A stretch of DNA of 64,000 bases from the NCBI RefSeq assembly GCF_028069655.1, contig NZ_JAMCOS010000001.1, forward strand, positions 4,432,001 through 4,496,000, given 5' to 3'. A model generated the notes under the pieces. It saw only the letters and a program-made list of their open reading frames with translations, had not been told where the DNA came from and searched no databases. The DNA comes from Acidovorax sp. NCPPB 4044 (GTDB lineage: Bacteria > Pseudomonadota > Gammaproteobacteria > Burkholderiales > Burkholderiaceae_C). Positions 1-10,841 of the stretch are shown one piece after another. The stretch's first letter is position 1, and each line of letters starts with the position of its first letter. Made by a program: the position numbers and the translations under genes.

Positions 1-282
1 GAGCATGGCGAGCATGCCCCCCGAGAGCACGGCGACCGGCACGGCGGAGCGGGGCCAGCCCATGCGCAGCAGCGCGAGCGCGAGCAGGAAGCCCAGCGGC
101 GCGTACCCGGCGATGTTGATGTTGACGTCGAACCACGTCCAGTACGGCGGCGGCACGCGCGCGGTCAGGAAGACGAGCGGCGAGATGCCCTGTTCCCGCC
201 AGCCCTCGAAAGGAAAGAGGCTCGCGAAAACGATGAGCGCCATGTAGATCAGCGCGAGCGGCCAGGCGGAGGTCTTGTGCAC
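1..282 (-). CDS. VanZ-like family membrane protein (partial, 3' end outside window)
   Basis: The reverse strand is open from a GTG at 282 to the window edge, giving about 94 residues that start VHKTSAWPLALIYMALIVFASLFPFEGW. A first membrane helix ends in the SLFPFEGW signature, then comes the VNINIAGYAPLGFLLAL stretch; together these fit VanZ-like proteins, small multi-pass membrane proteins whose role outside glycopeptide resistance is unclear. The start lies just past the hemJ stop (299-301) on the same strand, so the two are probably co-transcribed. The GTG is the best start seen, but no strong ribosome site decides it. Confidence 0.6.
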   Translation of the reverse strand, partial: MHKTSAWPLALIYMALIVFASLFPFEGWREQGISPLVFLTARVPPPYWTWFDVNINIAGYAPLGFLLALALLRMGWPRSAVPVAVLSGGMLAML

Positions 283-298
283 GGCGACCGCGCCCGGA

Positions 299-1833
<1,535 letters not shown>

Positions 1834-1857
1834 AGAAACAGTGCGCCGGGGGCTGCC

Positions 1858-3114
1858 TTGACCCAGGAACCCTCCGGCACCGTCCGCATCTTCCACATCC
1901 AGGCCCAGGGCGCCCGCGAACTCGACGCCATCCCGCAGCGCATGCCGGCGCAGGGCTTCGTCTGGATCGCGTGCACGCGCGCGACCTTCGCCGAGCGGTT
2001 GCCGGTGCTGCAGTCCGCGCTGCAGGCGCTGGCCGGCCAGCAACTCGTCGACCTGCACGTCTCCGACCTGCTGAACGCACAACTGCCCTCGCACTACGAC
2101 TACACCTCGCAGTACGACGTGCTGGTGTTCCGCCGCCTGAGCGCCACGCAGTGCGACACCGGCGAGGTGCCCAGCCTGGCGAGCCTGGCCGGGCTGGCGG
2201 CCGCCAAGCGCACGGGGCCGCCGGTGCTGCGCCGCATCGACACGAGCCCGGTGGGCTTCGCCGTGTTCGACCAGGTGCTGCTGTCGGTCCACCCGTACGA
2301 CTGCACGGTGCGCGACGCGTTCGCCGCGCGCCTGCTGACCGCCAACCCGACGGCCACGCCCGCCACCACCACCCCGGCCTCTGCGCCGCCCCCGGTGCCC
2401 GAGCCCTCCGCGGCCATCGCCACGCCGGAGAACCCTCCGTCGGAAACCCTGGCGCGTGAGCTGCGTACCGGCCCCGTGCCGGGATCGCGCCTGCCGACCA
2501 GCCCCGCCGACCTGATGCTGCGCGTGGTCAACCTGATCGTGGACAACTACCTCGACCTGCGCCGGGAGCTGTCACGCCAGCTGGACCACTGGCAGGCCGA
2601 GCTGCTCAAGCCGCGCGGGCGCTTCGCCAACTGGAGCGCGTTGCTGGATGCGCGGCTCACGCTGCACCAGCTCGACGAGATCTGCGAAGACCAGCGCGCC
2701 GCCGTGCAGGACTGGGTCGATACGCTGGAGACCTGGGCGCTGCCCGACAACGTGGCCGCGCTGCGCGAGCTGGACCTGCTCAAGGTGCGCAGCCGCGACG
2801 TGCTGGAGCACATCGAGCGCGTGGTGCACCACGTGCGCCGGCTGGAGCAGAGCACCGAGACGGCCGTGCAGATGCATTTCAGCGTGCAGAGCAACCGCAC
2901 CAACGACATCATGCGCACGCTCACGGCGCTCACCGCCGTGTTCCTGCCGCTCAACCTCATCGCCGGCATCTTCGGCATGAACTTCGAATTCATCCCGCTG
3001 GTCCACAAGCAGGACGGCTTCTGGTGGGCGATGGGTTCGATGACGGTGATCGCCATCGCGCTCGTGGCCCTGTTCTGGCGCAAGCGCTACCTCGCCCGCA
3101 CAGGCCAGCACTGA
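1858..3114 (+). CDS. CorA-family magnesium/divalent cation transporter
   Basis: The 418-residue protein starts at TTG. Its C-terminus has the two closely spaced membrane helices of CorA with the GMN signature (IFGMNFEF) between them and a basic end, WRKRYLA. A long helical region before it (about 215-360) matches the CorA funnel. The N-terminal domain carries an Ala/Pro/Thr-rich insert at about 160-205 that is not typical and may be a flexible linker. It follows hemB by 36 bp, so co-transcription is possible. A ZntB-like zinc role cannot be excluded. Confidence 0.8.
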   Translation: MTQEPSGTVRIFHIQAQGARELDAIPQRMPAQGFVWIACTRATFAERLPVLQSALQALAGQQLVDLHVSDLLNAQLPSHYDYTSQYDVLVFRRLSATQCDTGEVPSLASLAGLAAAKRTGPPVLRRIDTSPVGFAVFDQVLLSVHPYDCTVRDAFAARLLTANPTATPATTTPASAPPPVPEPSAAIATPENPPSETLARELRTGPVPGSRLPTSPADLMLRVVNLIVDNYLDLRRELSRQLDHWQAELLKPRGRFANWSALLDARLTLHQLDEICEDQRAAVQDWVDTLETWALPDNVAALRELDLLKVRSRDVLEHIERVVHHVRRLEQSTETAVQMHFSVQSNRTNDIMRTLTALTAVFLPLNLIAGIFGMNFEFIPLVHKQDGFWWAMGSMTVIAIALVALFWRKRYLARTGQH

Positions 3115-3119
3115 CCCGC

Positions 3120-3144
3120 CGCCGCCCGCATGCGCCGGGCGGCG
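3120..3144 (+). terminator. GC-rich hairpin after corA-type gene
   Basis: A perfect 9-bp inverted repeat (CGCCGCCCG/CGGGCGGCG, 7-nt loop) begins 5 bases after the stop. There is no U-run, so it may protect the 3' end or assist Rho-dependent ending rather than act as a classical terminator. Confidence 0.4.
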
Positions 3145-3298
3145 AGAGGCTCCATGCGCAAGACCCCGCACCGCGCGCTGCCCCCATCGCAGGCGCCGGC
3201 ACGCCGGCTCTGCGGCGGGCGCGCCTTCCTTGCGCTTGCCACCCCTTAACGCTCAGTGGCGTGCCACCGCGCCGCGGCAGTGCAGCCGATTGCCAGAC

Positions 3299-3327
3299 TT
3301 GACAATAATTGCCTAGTCAATTATTGT
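3299..3327 (+). promoter_or_regulatory. Promoter and MarR-type operator of the efflux operon
   Basis: TTGACA (3299-3304) is followed after 17 bp by TATTGT (3322-3327). A perfect inverted repeat ACAATAATTG (3302-3311) / CAATTATTGT (3318-3327) with a 6-bp centre covers both elements. This is the size and AT-rich style of MarR dimer sites and lies just upstream of the MarR gene at 3335, so autorepression of the regulator-efflux operon is the natural reading. Confidence 0.75.
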
Positions 3328-3334
3328 TCAGGCC

Positions 3335-3829
3335 ATGAGTCTGCCGAACGATCCACTGTCCTCCTCCGTCGACCCCGAGTTCATCGAACAGAGCGTGGGC
3401 TACCAGATGCGCCGCATCGTGAACCTGATGGCCAGCGAGGTGGATCACCGCATGGAGCCCCTGGGCCTGACCGATGCGCAGTGGCGCCCGCTGCTTCGCC
3501 TTTTCCTGGCCCCCGGCCAGGAGAGCACGGTCGCCACGCTGGCGCGCGGTTGCCAGCTCGACGCGGGCGGCATGACGCGGCTGCTGGACCGGCTGGAAAC
3601 CAAGGGCCTGTGCCGCCGCGAGCGCTCGCAGGAAGACCGCCGCGTGGTCAACCTCGCGCTCACCGATGAAGGGCTGACCGCCGCGGCCCAGTTGCCCGAT
3701 CTGCTGATGGACGTCCAGGGCATCGCCCTCGACGGCTTCAGCGACGCGGAGGCGGCCCAGTTCCGGAAATACCTGGCCCGCATCCACGAAAACCTCGCCA
3801 AGCGGCTGGTGCCGTCAGGCGGCGAATAA
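3335..3829 (+). CDS. MarR-family transcriptional regulator of efflux operon
   Basis: The 164-residue protein has the MarR winged-helix layout: dimerisation helix (VGYQMRRIVNLMASEVDHRM), recognition region (TVATLARGCQLDAGGMTRLLDRLE) and the wing with the conserved KGLCRRERSQEDRRVVNLALT (D-x-R) motif. It probably represses its own gene and the NodT/EmrA/EmrB genes downstream until a toxic ligand binds. The operator overlaps the promoter immediately upstream, and the next gene starts 33 bp downstream. Confidence 0.9.
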   Translation: MSLPNDPLSSSVDPEFIEQSVGYQMRRIVNLMASEVDHRMEPLGLTDAQWRPLLRLFLAPGQESTVATLARGCQLDAGGMTRLLDRLETKGLCRRERSQEDRRVVNLALTDEGLTAAAQLPDLLMDVQGIALDGFSDAEAAQFRKYLARIHENLAKRLVPSGGE

Positions 3830-3862
3830 GCCGCCCCCCCTTTTCCGAGAGCACGACACAAC

Positions 3863-5425
3863 ATGAAAAACCTTCTGGCTCCTTCCTCCACTGCCCCGGC
3901 TGCCGCGCCGGAGGCTGCCGGTTTCGCGCCCCGCTGGCACGGCGCGGTGCTGTATTTCGGCACGCTGGCCTTCGCCCTGCTGGGCCTCACGGCCTGTGCC
4001 GACATGTCGGGCATCGCTCCACAAGCCCGCATGCGCGATGCGGCCTCGCTGGGGCTCGCGGCGCACGCCCAGGGCGTCGCCGACGCCGCGCGCAGCTTTG
4101 CCGACCCCGCCGTGGCCGCCGACTGGTGGCGCGGTTTCGGGGACGCACAGCTCGATGCGCTGATCGGCCAAGCCCTCGACCAGAGTCCCAACCTGAAGCT
4201 GGCCGAGGCGCGCATCGCCCGGGCGCAGGCATTCACCGAAGCGGCCAGCGCCGCCGACCGGCCGCAGATCAACGGCAGCCTCGATGCCACGCGCCAGCGC
4301 TACAGCGCCAAGGCCATCTACCCGCCGCCCCTCGGCGGCAGCACCGAAAACAGCGCCACGGGCCGCCTCACGGGCAGCTGGGAGCTGGATTTCTTCGGCA
4401 AGAACCGGGCAGCCATCGATGCCGCCGTGGGCAGCGCCAACGCCGCCATCGCCGATGCGCAGGCCGCGCGGTTGCTGCTGGCCACCAACGTCACGCGCCA
4501 ATACGTGGAGCTGGCCCGCCTGCAAGCCCAGTTGGGGGTGGCCGAGCGCACGCTCGCACAGCGCGGAGAGACCCTCTCGCTGGTGCGCGACCGCGTGGCC
4601 GCCGGGCTGGACACGCGCCTCGAAGAGCGCCAGAGCGAGGGCGGCCTGCCCGAGACGCGCCAGCAGATCGAGGCCCTGCGCGAGCAGATCGCCCAGGCCC
4701 GCAATGCGCTCGACGCGCTCGTGGGCCAGCCGGGCGCCACGCAGGCGCTGGCCGCGCCCGCGCTGGCATCGCTCACCCCCGTGGGCCTGCCCGCCACGTT
4801 GCCGGCCGACCTGCTGGGCCGGCGGGCCGACATCGCCGCCGCGCGCTGGCGCGTGGAAGCCGCCACGCAGGACGTGGCCGTGGCGCGCGCGCAGTTCTAC
4901 CCCAACGTGAGCCTCACGGCGTTCGTGGGCCTGTCCTCCCTCGGGTTCGGCGAGTTCCTGCACGGCAGCAGCCGAGAGTGGGGCGTGGGCCCGGCGATCC
5001 GCCTGCCGATCTTCGAGGCCGGCCGCCTGCGCGCCAACCTGCGCGGCAAGGCCGCCGATGCGGATGCCGCCGTGGAGAGCTACAACGCCGCGCTGCTCGA
5101 CGCCTTCCACGAGGCGGCCGACCAGATCGCCGCGTCGCGCTCCATCGAGCGCCAGATGGCCGAGCAGCGCGAGGCGCAGACCGCCGCCGAAAGCGCCTAT
5201 GCCATCGCACAGCAGCGCTACAAGGCCGGCCTGGGCAATTACCTGAACGTGCTCACCGCCGAGACCAGCGTGCTGCAGCAGCGCCGCCAGGCCGTGGACC
5301 TGGCCGCACGCCGCCTGGACAACCAGGCCCGGCTGGCGCGCGCGCTGGGCGGCGGCTATGCCGCGGGCGATCCGGTGCTGGCCACCGCCAGCCCGGCGCC
5401 GGCCGCAGCGGCCGCGACGCACTGA
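3863..5425 (+). CDS. NodT-type outer membrane efflux lipoprotein
   Basis: The 520-residue protein belongs to the TolC/NodT outer membrane factor family. A long leader ends in a lipobox (GLTAC, Cys45). Two tandem coiled-coil OEP repeats follow (about 85-285 and 300-500), with typical phrases such as DWWRGFGDAQLDALI, GSWELDFFGKNR, LLGRRADIAAARWRVEAA and QRYKAGLGNYLNVLTAE. It forms the outer channel for the EmrA/EmrB pump encoded next. Confidence 0.92.
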   Translation: MKNLLAPSSTAPAAAPEAAGFAPRWHGAVLYFGTLAFALLGLTACADMSGIAPQARMRDAASLGLAAHAQGVADAARSFADPAVAADWWRGFGDAQLDALIGQALDQSPNLKLAEARIARAQAFTEAASAADRPQINGSLDATRQRYSAKAIYPPPLGGSTENSATGRLTGSWELDFFGKNRAAIDAAVGSANAAIADAQAARLLLATNVTRQYVELARLQAQLGVAERTLAQRGETLSLVRDRVAAGLDTRLEERQSEGGLPETRQQIEALREQIAQARNALDALVGQPGATQALAAPALASLTPVGLPATLPADLLGRRADIAAARWRVEAATQDVAVARAQFYPNVSLTAFVGLSSLGFGEFLHGSSREWGVGPAIRLPIFEAGRLRANLRGKAADADAAVESYNAALLDAFHEAADQIAASRSIERQMAEQREAQTAAESAYAIAQQRYKAGLGNYLNVLTAETSVLQQRRQAVDLAARRLDNQARLARALGGGYAAGDPVLATASPAPAAAAATH

Positions 5426-5509
5426 CCCCTCCGCCAGCCCCTTCTCCGTTTCCCCTTTCTTCCTTCCTTGCAGCGCAGGACGATGGTTGCCGCGCTGGGA
5501 GACACCACC

Positions 5510-6838
5510 ATGAACGCACCGCAGACCGCTTCCGCCCCCTCCGCCGCTCCGGCTTCTCCGCAGGATGCCAAGGCCCGCCGCCGCAAGACCCTCGTGGCCC
5601 TCGCCGCTGCGGTCGTGGTGGCGGGCGCCGCGTGGGGCGTGTACGACTGGCTCGTGCTGAGCCACTACGAAGACACCGACAACGCCTACGTGCAGGGCAA
5701 TGTCATCCAGATCACGCCGCAGACGGGCGGCACGGTGATGTCCATCCTGGCCGACGACACCGATTTCGTGAAGGCCGGCGCACCGCTGGTCAAGCTGGAC
5801 CCGGCCGACGCCCGCGTGGCGCTCGCGCAGGCCGAGGCCGGGCTCGCCCAGGCCGTGCGCCAGGCACGCACGCTGTACGTGAACAACGGCTCGCTGGCCG
5901 CCCAGGTCACGCTGCGCCAGGCCGACGTCTCCAAGGCCCGCACCGACATCGCCCGCGCGCAGGACGACCTGCAGCGCCGCCAGTCGCTCTCGGGCAACGG
6001 CGCGGTGTCCCAGGAAGAACTGCAGCACGCACGCAACCAGCTCGATGCCGCGCGCTCCACGCTGGCGGCGGCCGAGGCCGGCGTGGCGGCCGCGCGCGAA
6101 CAGCTCACCAGCAACCAGTCGCTGACGCAGGGCGTGCCGGTGCAAGAGCACCCCAACGTGCTCGCCGCCGCCGCCAAGGTGCGGGAGGCCTTCCTGGCCG
6201 ACCGCCGCACGGCCCTGCCCGCGCCGGTGGACGGCTACGTGGCCAAGCGCACCGTGCAGCTCGGCCAGCGCGTCGCGGCCGGCGCACCGCTCATGACCAT
6301 CGTGCCGCTGAACCAGGTCTGGGTGGACGCCAACTTCAAGGAGAACCAACTGCGCAACCTGCGCCTGGGCCAGCCGGCCACGCTGACGGCCGACCTCTAC
6401 GGCAAGAAGGTGGAATACACCGGCAAGGTGGCGGGCCTGGGCGTGGGCACGGGCGCGGCCTTCGCGCTGCTGCCCGCGCAGAACGCCACCGGCAACTGGA
6501 TCAAGGTGGTGCAGCGCGTGCCCGTGCGCATCGCGCTCGACGGCGAGCAGCTCAAGGCCAACCCGCTGCGCGTGGGCCTCTCGATGGACGTGACGGTGAA
6601 CACGCAGGACCGCGGCGGCGCGCTGCTGGCCGATGCGCCGCGCGGGCAGGCGGTGGCGCAGACGGCGGTGTACGCCGACCTCGACAAGGGCGCGGACGAA
6701 GACGTGGCCCGCATCATCGCCGCCAACGCCGGCGCCCGCACGGGCGCCGAGGCGTCCGCGCCGCTGGCCGCTGCGCCAGGCCGGCAGGCGGTGCACACGG
6801 CCCGTGCCGCGCAGGCCCCGGCCCCCGCGGTGCATTGA
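5510..6838 (+). CDS. emrA: EmrA-type membrane fusion protein (HlyD family)
   Basis: The 442-residue periplasmic adaptor has one N-terminal membrane helix (about 28-45) followed by the EmrA hallmark EDTDNAYVQGNVIQITPQTGGTV, a long coiled-coil hairpin (about 110-220), and a barrel domain with PVDGYVAKRTVQLGQRV and VWVDANFKENQLRNLR. The ATG at 5510 has a GGGAG site 8 bases upstream and is preferred over the longer frame from 5468. The C-terminus (after about residue 400) is Ala-rich and probably disordered. It links the inner pump (next gene) to the NodT channel. Confidence 0.92.
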   Translation: MNAPQTASAPSAAPASPQDAKARRRKTLVALAAAVVVAGAAWGVYDWLVLSHYEDTDNAYVQGNVIQITPQTGGTVMSILADDTDFVKAGAPLVKLDPADARVALAQAEAGLAQAVRQARTLYVNNGSLAAQVTLRQADVSKARTDIARAQDDLQRRQSLSGNGAVSQEELQHARNQLDAARSTLAAAEAGVAAAREQLTSNQSLTQGVPVQEHPNVLAAAAKVREAFLADRRTALPAPVDGYVAKRTVQLGQRVAAGAPLMTIVPLNQVWVDANFKENQLRNLRLGQPATLTADLYGKKVEYTGKVAGLGVGTGAAFALLPAQNATGNWIKVVQRVPVRIALDGEQLKANPLRVGLSMDVTVNTQDRGGALLADAPRGQAVAQTAVYADLDKGADEDVARIIAANAGARTGAEASAPLAAAPGRQAVHTARAAQAPAPAVH

Positions 6839-6872
6839 CCGGCGGCCCGCGCCTCCTCATCCATCCGACGCC

Positions 6873-8441
6873 ATGTCTTCCCCCACCCACACACCGCCCC
6901 TGGCACCGCCGCCGCTCGAAGGCAGCGCGCGCATGTGGGGCACGCTGGCCCTGTCCGCGGCCACCTTCATGAACGTGCTGGACACGTCGATCGCCAACGT
7001 GTCGCTGCCCGCCATCGCGGGCGACCTGGGCGTGAGCCCCACGCAGGGCACCTGGGTCATCACGAGCTTCGCCGTGGCCAACGCCATCGCGGTGCCCCTC
7101 ACGGGCTGGCTGTCGCAGCGCTTCGGGCAGGTGCGCCTGTTCGTGGCGAGCGTGACCCTGTTCGTCATCGCCTCGCTGCTGTGCGGCATCGCGCCCAACA
7201 TGGCGACGCTCATCGCCTTCCGTGCGCTGCAGGGCTTCGTGGCGGGGCCGATGATCCCGCTGTCGCAGTCGCTGCTGCTCTCCAGCTACCCCAAGGCACT
7301 GGCCGGGCTGGCGATGGCCATGTGGTCGATGACGACGCTGATCGCGCCGGTGATGGGTCCGCTGCTGGGCGGCTGGATCACCGACAACCTGAGCTGGCCG
7401 TGGATCTTCTACATCAACGTGCCCGTGGGCATCGCCGCGGTGGTGGTCACGTGGGGCATCTTCCGCAAGCGCGAATCCGAGCGCCGCGCGCTGCCCATCG
7501 ATTCCATCGGCCTGGCGCTGCTGGTGATCTGGGTGGCGGCCATGCAGGTGATGCTGGACATCGGCAAGGAGCACGACTGGTTCGCCTCCCCCTGGGTGGT
7601 GGCCTGCGGCGTGGTGGCCGCGGTGGGCTTCGCGGCCTTCATGGTCTGGGAGCGCGGCGAGGAGCACCCGGTGGTGGACCTGACGCTGTTCCGGATCCGC
7701 AACTTCTGGGCCGGCGCGCTGGCCACCTCGGTGGGCTACGGCCTCTTCTTCGGCAACGTGGTGCTGCTGCCGCTCTGGCTGCAGCAGTACATGGGCTACA
7801 CCGCCACGCAGGCCGGGGAAGTGCTGGCGCCCGTGGGGCTGCTGGCGCTGGTGCTCTCGCCCGTGGTGGGCAAGAACATCGCCAAGGTGGACCCGCGCCG
7901 CTTCGCGACCTTCGCCTTCCTGGTGTTCGCGCTGGTGCTCTGGATGCGCTCGCGCTTCAACACCCAGGCCGACCTGATGACCATCATGGTGCCCACCGTC
8001 ATCCAGGGCATCGCCATGGCGTTCTTCTTCATCCCGCTGGTGACGATCACGCTGTCGGAGATCGCTCCCGCGCGCATCCCGTCGGCCTCGGGGCTGTCGA
8101 ACTTCATGCGCATCACGGCCGGGGCCATCGGCACGTCGATCTCGACCACGCTCTGGGAACGCCGCGCCACGCTGCACCATGCGCAGCTCACCGAAGGGCT
8201 GCAGCAGGGCGGGCAGGTGGTCACTCAGACGCTGCAGGGCCTGCAGGCGTCCGGGCTCACGGCGGAGCAGGCGCTCGCGCAACTGGAGCGGCTGGTGAAC
8301 CAGCAGGCGTTCATGCTCGCGGCCAACGACATCTTCTATGCCTCGGCCGTGCTGTTCCTGCTGCTGATCCCGCTGGTGTGGCTGGCCCACCCGGTGCGTG
8401 CCAGCGCAGGCAGCGCCGACGCGGCGGCCGGAGCGCATTGA
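6873..8441 (+). CDS. emrB: EmrB-type drug:proton antiporter (DHA2 MFS, 14 helices)
   Basis: The 522-residue multi-pass protein carries DHA2 signatures: FMNVLDTSIANVSLPAIAGDLG in helix 1, GWLSQRFGQVRLF (motif A), and the motif C region MWSMTTLIAPVMGPLLGGWITDN. It is the inner membrane pump of the tripartite efflux system that starts at 3335. It begins 34 bp after emrA. A dispersed repeat follows directly after its stop. Confidence 0.93.
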   Translation: MSSPTHTPPLAPPPLEGSARMWGTLALSAATFMNVLDTSIANVSLPAIAGDLGVSPTQGTWVITSFAVANAIAVPLTGWLSQRFGQVRLFVASVTLFVIASLLCGIAPNMATLIAFRALQGFVAGPMIPLSQSLLLSSYPKALAGLAMAMWSMTTLIAPVMGPLLGGWITDNLSWPWIFYINVPVGIAAVVVTWGIFRKRESERRALPIDSIGLALLVIWVAAMQVMLDIGKEHDWFASPWVVACGVVAAVGFAAFMVWERGEEHPVVDLTLFRIRNFWAGALATSVGYGLFFGNVVLLPLWLQQYMGYTATQAGEVLAPVGLLALVLSPVVGKNIAKVDPRRFATFAFLVFALVLWMRSRFNTQADLMTIMVPTVIQGIAMAFFFIPLVTITLSEIAPARIPSASGLSNFMRITAGAIGTSISTTLWERRATLHHAQLTEGLQQGGQVVTQTLQGLQASGLTAEQALAQLERLVNQQAFMLAANDIFYASAVLFLLLIPLVWLAHPVRASAGSADAAAGAH

Positions 8442-8447
8442 CCCTTC

Positions 8448-8500
8448 AATTGCTATAAATTCAATAGCAAACTATTGAATGGATACGGCGGCATGGAGGC
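8448..8500. repeat. Dispersed GCTAT/ATAGC repeat, copy 2
   Basis: TTGCTAT and ATAGCAA arms (8450-8470) are followed by ACTATTGAATGGATACGG and GCGGCATGGAGG. The copy lies between emrB and the convergent dienelactone hydrolase gene, 6 bp after the emrB stop. Confidence 0.75.
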
Positions 8501-8577
8501 GTTTCTGCTCCAGCCTGCGTATCCGGCGCCCCCGGGAGGGCGCCGGCTCGGAACCCGGGCGTTCCGCGCGACCGGCG

Positions 8578-9267
8578 TCAGCCCAGGTGCTTCGCGAAGA
8601 ACGCCAGCGTGCGCTCGCGTGCCGTGTCGGCCGAGGGCTGGTCGTAGGAGCCACGCTGGTCGCAGTTGAAGCCGTGGTCGGCCTCGTACACGTGCACCTC
8701 GACTTCGGGGTGTGCCTTGCGGAAGGCGTCCACGCCGTCCAGCGGGATGTAGTGGTCGCGCTTGCCGAAGTGCGCGATCACCGGGCAGCGCGGCGTGCGG
8801 GCGACTTCGTCGGGGCCGGTGATGCCGCCGCCGTAGTACACGGCCGCGGCCGAGAGGCCGGTCAGCTCGCAGGCCGCGCGCCAGGACAGCAGCCCGCCCC
8901 AGCAGTAGCCCACGATGCCGACCTTGCCGCCGCCCTGCTGCGCCGCATGGTCGATGGCGGCCTGGATGTCGGGCAGCACGCCCGCGCCGGGCAATGCCTC
9001 CACCTGCTGCTTGAGGACGAAGCCTTCCTTCATGTCGTCGTCGGTGTAGCCCAGCTCCACGCCCGGCTTCACGCGCGCGAACGTCGCGGGCGCCACGGCC
9101 AGGTAGCCCGCGGCCGCATAGCGGTCGGCCACGGAGCGGATGTGCGAATTGACGCCGAAGATCTCCTGCAGCACCACCACGGCGCCGCGCGGCGCGCCTT
9201 CGGGCCGCGCCACCCAGGCCGGTACCTTGAAACCGTCGGCCGAGGCCAGATCCACGAAACTGCCCAT
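8578..9267 (-). CDS. Dienelactone hydrolase family protein
   Basis: The 229-residue alpha/beta hydrolase carries the Cys-Asp-His triad of the family: Cys122 in VGYCWGG, Asp171 in HFGKRDHYIP and His198 in YEADHGFNC. The N-terminal QEIFGVNSHIRSVADRYA block is also diagnostic. It probably hydrolyses dienelactone-like or other small cyclic esters in the cytoplasm; no aromatic degradation genes are nearby, so the substrate is open. ATG at 9267 has an AGGAG site. It is divergent from the SDR gene at 9408. Confidence 0.9.
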   Translation of the reverse strand: MGSFVDLASADGFKVPAWVARPEGAPRGAVVVLQEIFGVNSHIRSVADRYAAAGYLAVAPATFARVKPGVELGYTDDDMKEGFVLKQQVEALPGAGVLPDIQAAIDHAAQQGGGKVGIVGYCWGGLLSWRAACELTGLSAAAVYYGGGITGPDEVARTPRCPVIAHFGKRDHYIPLDGVDAFRKAHPEVEVHVYEADHGFNCDQRGSYDQPSADTARERTLAFFAKHLG

Positions 9268-9407
9268 GCTGTCACTCCTTCGTTGTTGCCTGTGAGAATT
9301 GCGCCCCGCACCGGAGCCGGCAGACCGGCCCCCGCAACGGGACCGCGCGGCAGGAGGCCGCAGCGGTGCTGTAATCGCGCCACGGCATTCTTGCAGGAGA
9401 CGCACCC

Positions 9408-10157
9408 ATGGACAAAAAAGTGGTTTTGGTGACGGGAGGCAGCCGGGGCATCGGCGCCGCGACGGCCCGGCTCGCGGCACAGCGCGGCTGGGCGGTGGCC
9501 GTGAACTACGCGAAGGACGCGGCCGCCGCCGAAGGCGTGGCGGACGGCATCCGCGCGGCCGGCGGCGAGGCCTTCGCGGTGCAGGCCGACGTGGCCGACG
9601 AAGCCCAGGTGGTCGCGATGTTCGAGGCCGTGGACGTGCGCCTGGGCCGGCTGTCGGCGCTGGTCAACAACGCCGGCGTGGTGGACGTGCCGGCGCGCGT
9701 GTCGGAGATGACCGGCCGGCGCCTGCGGCGCATGTTCGACATCAACGTGCTGGGCAGCTTCTACTGCGCCCGCGAGGCCGTGCGGCGCATGAGCACGCAG
9801 CGCGGCGGGCCCGGCGGCAGCATCGTGAACGTCTCCAGCGCCGCAGCGCGCCTGGGCGCCGCGCACCAGTACGTGGACTACGCCGCCGCCAAGGGCGCCA
9901 TCGACGTGCTCACCGTGGGCCTGGCGCGCGAGGTGGCCGCCGAGGGCATCCGCGTGAACGCGGTGCGCCCGGGCCTCATCGACACCGGCATCCACGCCAG
10001 CGGCGGCCTGCCCGACCGCGTGCGCGACCTCGCCCACCAGGTGCCCATGGGCCGCGGCGGCACCGCGGACGAGGTGGCCGAATCCATCGTCTGGCTGATG
10101 TCGGACGCCGCGAGCTACACCACCATGAGCCTGATGGAAGTGTCCGGCGGCCGCTGA
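9408..10157 (+). CDS. SDR-family NAD(P)-dependent oxidoreductase
   Basis: The 249-residue classical short-chain dehydrogenase has TGGSRGIG (9-16), NNAG (87-90), the catalytic Ser near 143, and Tyr158-AAA-Lys162. VRPGLIDTGIHASGG and a C-terminal GG-R end resemble FabG-like sugar or acyl reductases; a Tyr-to-Asn coenzyme loop (VNYAKD) suggests NADP use. The substrate is unknown. It lies 46 bp upstream of marC on the same strand. Confidence 0.88.
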   Translation: MDKKVVLVTGGSRGIGAATARLAAQRGWAVAVNYAKDAAAAEGVADGIRAAGGEAFAVQADVADEAQVVAMFEAVDVRLGRLSALVNNAGVVDVPARVSEMTGRRLRRMFDINVLGSFYCAREAVRRMSTQRGGPGGSIVNVSSAAARLGAAHQYVDYAAAKGAIDVLTVGLAREVAAEGIRVNAVRPGLIDTGIHASGGLPDRVRDLAHQVPMGRGGTADEVAESIVWLMSDAASYTTMSLMEVSGGR

Positions 10158-10203
10158 CTTCCGCACCCGCGCAGAACAACGACAACAGACACGAGCACAC
10201 CCC

Positions 10204-10839
10204 ATGGACCTCAAACCCCTCATCACCCTGCTGGCCATCGTGAACCCGCTGGCCATCGTCCCGTTCTTCATCCACTACACCGACGGCTTCTCGCCCCGCC
10301 AGCGCCGCCGCACCATCCAGGTGGCCGCGTTCAGCGCGTTCTGCGTGATCGCTGCCTGCGCGCTGCTGGGCCTGCAGATCCTGGAGTTCTTCAACATCTC
10401 GCTGCAGAGCTTCCAGGTGGGCGGCGGCATGCTGCTGCTCATCAGCGCGATGAACATGCTGAACGCCCAGCCCGCCGAGGCCAAGCCGCACACGCACGAG
10501 CTGGAGGAAGGCGTCGAGAAGGCCGCGCAGGGCGACAGCATCGCCGTGGTGCCGCTCACCATCCCGCTGCTCACGGGGCCGGCCAGCATGTCCACCGTGG
10601 TGATCTACGCGGACCGCGCGCAGACCTTCTGGCAGCACCTGGCGCTCGTGGGCTACGGCGTGGTCATCGCCCTGGCCACGGCGGTGTGCTTCGCGCTCGC
10701 CGACCCCATCGCGCGGGTGCTGGGCAAGACCGGCATCAACGTGATGACGCGGCTCATGGGGCTGATCCTCGCCGCGCTCGCGGTGGAGGTGATGGCCGAG
10801 GGGCTGGGCAAGCTCTTTCCCGTGCTGGTCGCCCGCTGA
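10204..10839 (+). CDS. marC: MarC-family integral membrane protein
   Basis: The 211-residue protein has six predicted helices and the UPF0056/MarC layout: LLAIVNPLAIVPFFI at the start, VGGGMLLLISAMNML, the central VVPLTIPLLTGPASMSTV motif and NVMTRLMGLILAALAVEVMAEGL at the end. Its transport substrate is not established in the family. The stop is 2 bases before creB, so it is the first gene of a marC-creB unit. Confidence 0.88.
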   Translation: MDLKPLITLLAIVNPLAIVPFFIHYTDGFSPRQRRRTIQVAAFSAFCVIAACALLGLQILEFFNISLQSFQVGGGMLLLISAMNMLNAQPAEAKPHTHELEEGVEKAAQGDSIAVVPLTIPLLTGPASMSTVVIYADRAQTFWQHLALVGYGVVIALATAVCFALADPIARVLGKTGINVMTRLMGLILAALAVEVMAEGLGKLFPVLVAR

Positions 10840-10841
10840 GC

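Noticed and set aside
3815..6835. Very long reverse-strand open frame opposite the efflux genes (about 1000 residues)
   Set aside because: It is His/Gly/Arg/Ala-rich low-complexity sequence exactly antisense to NodT/EmrA genes, a normal result of high GC; no family motif is present.
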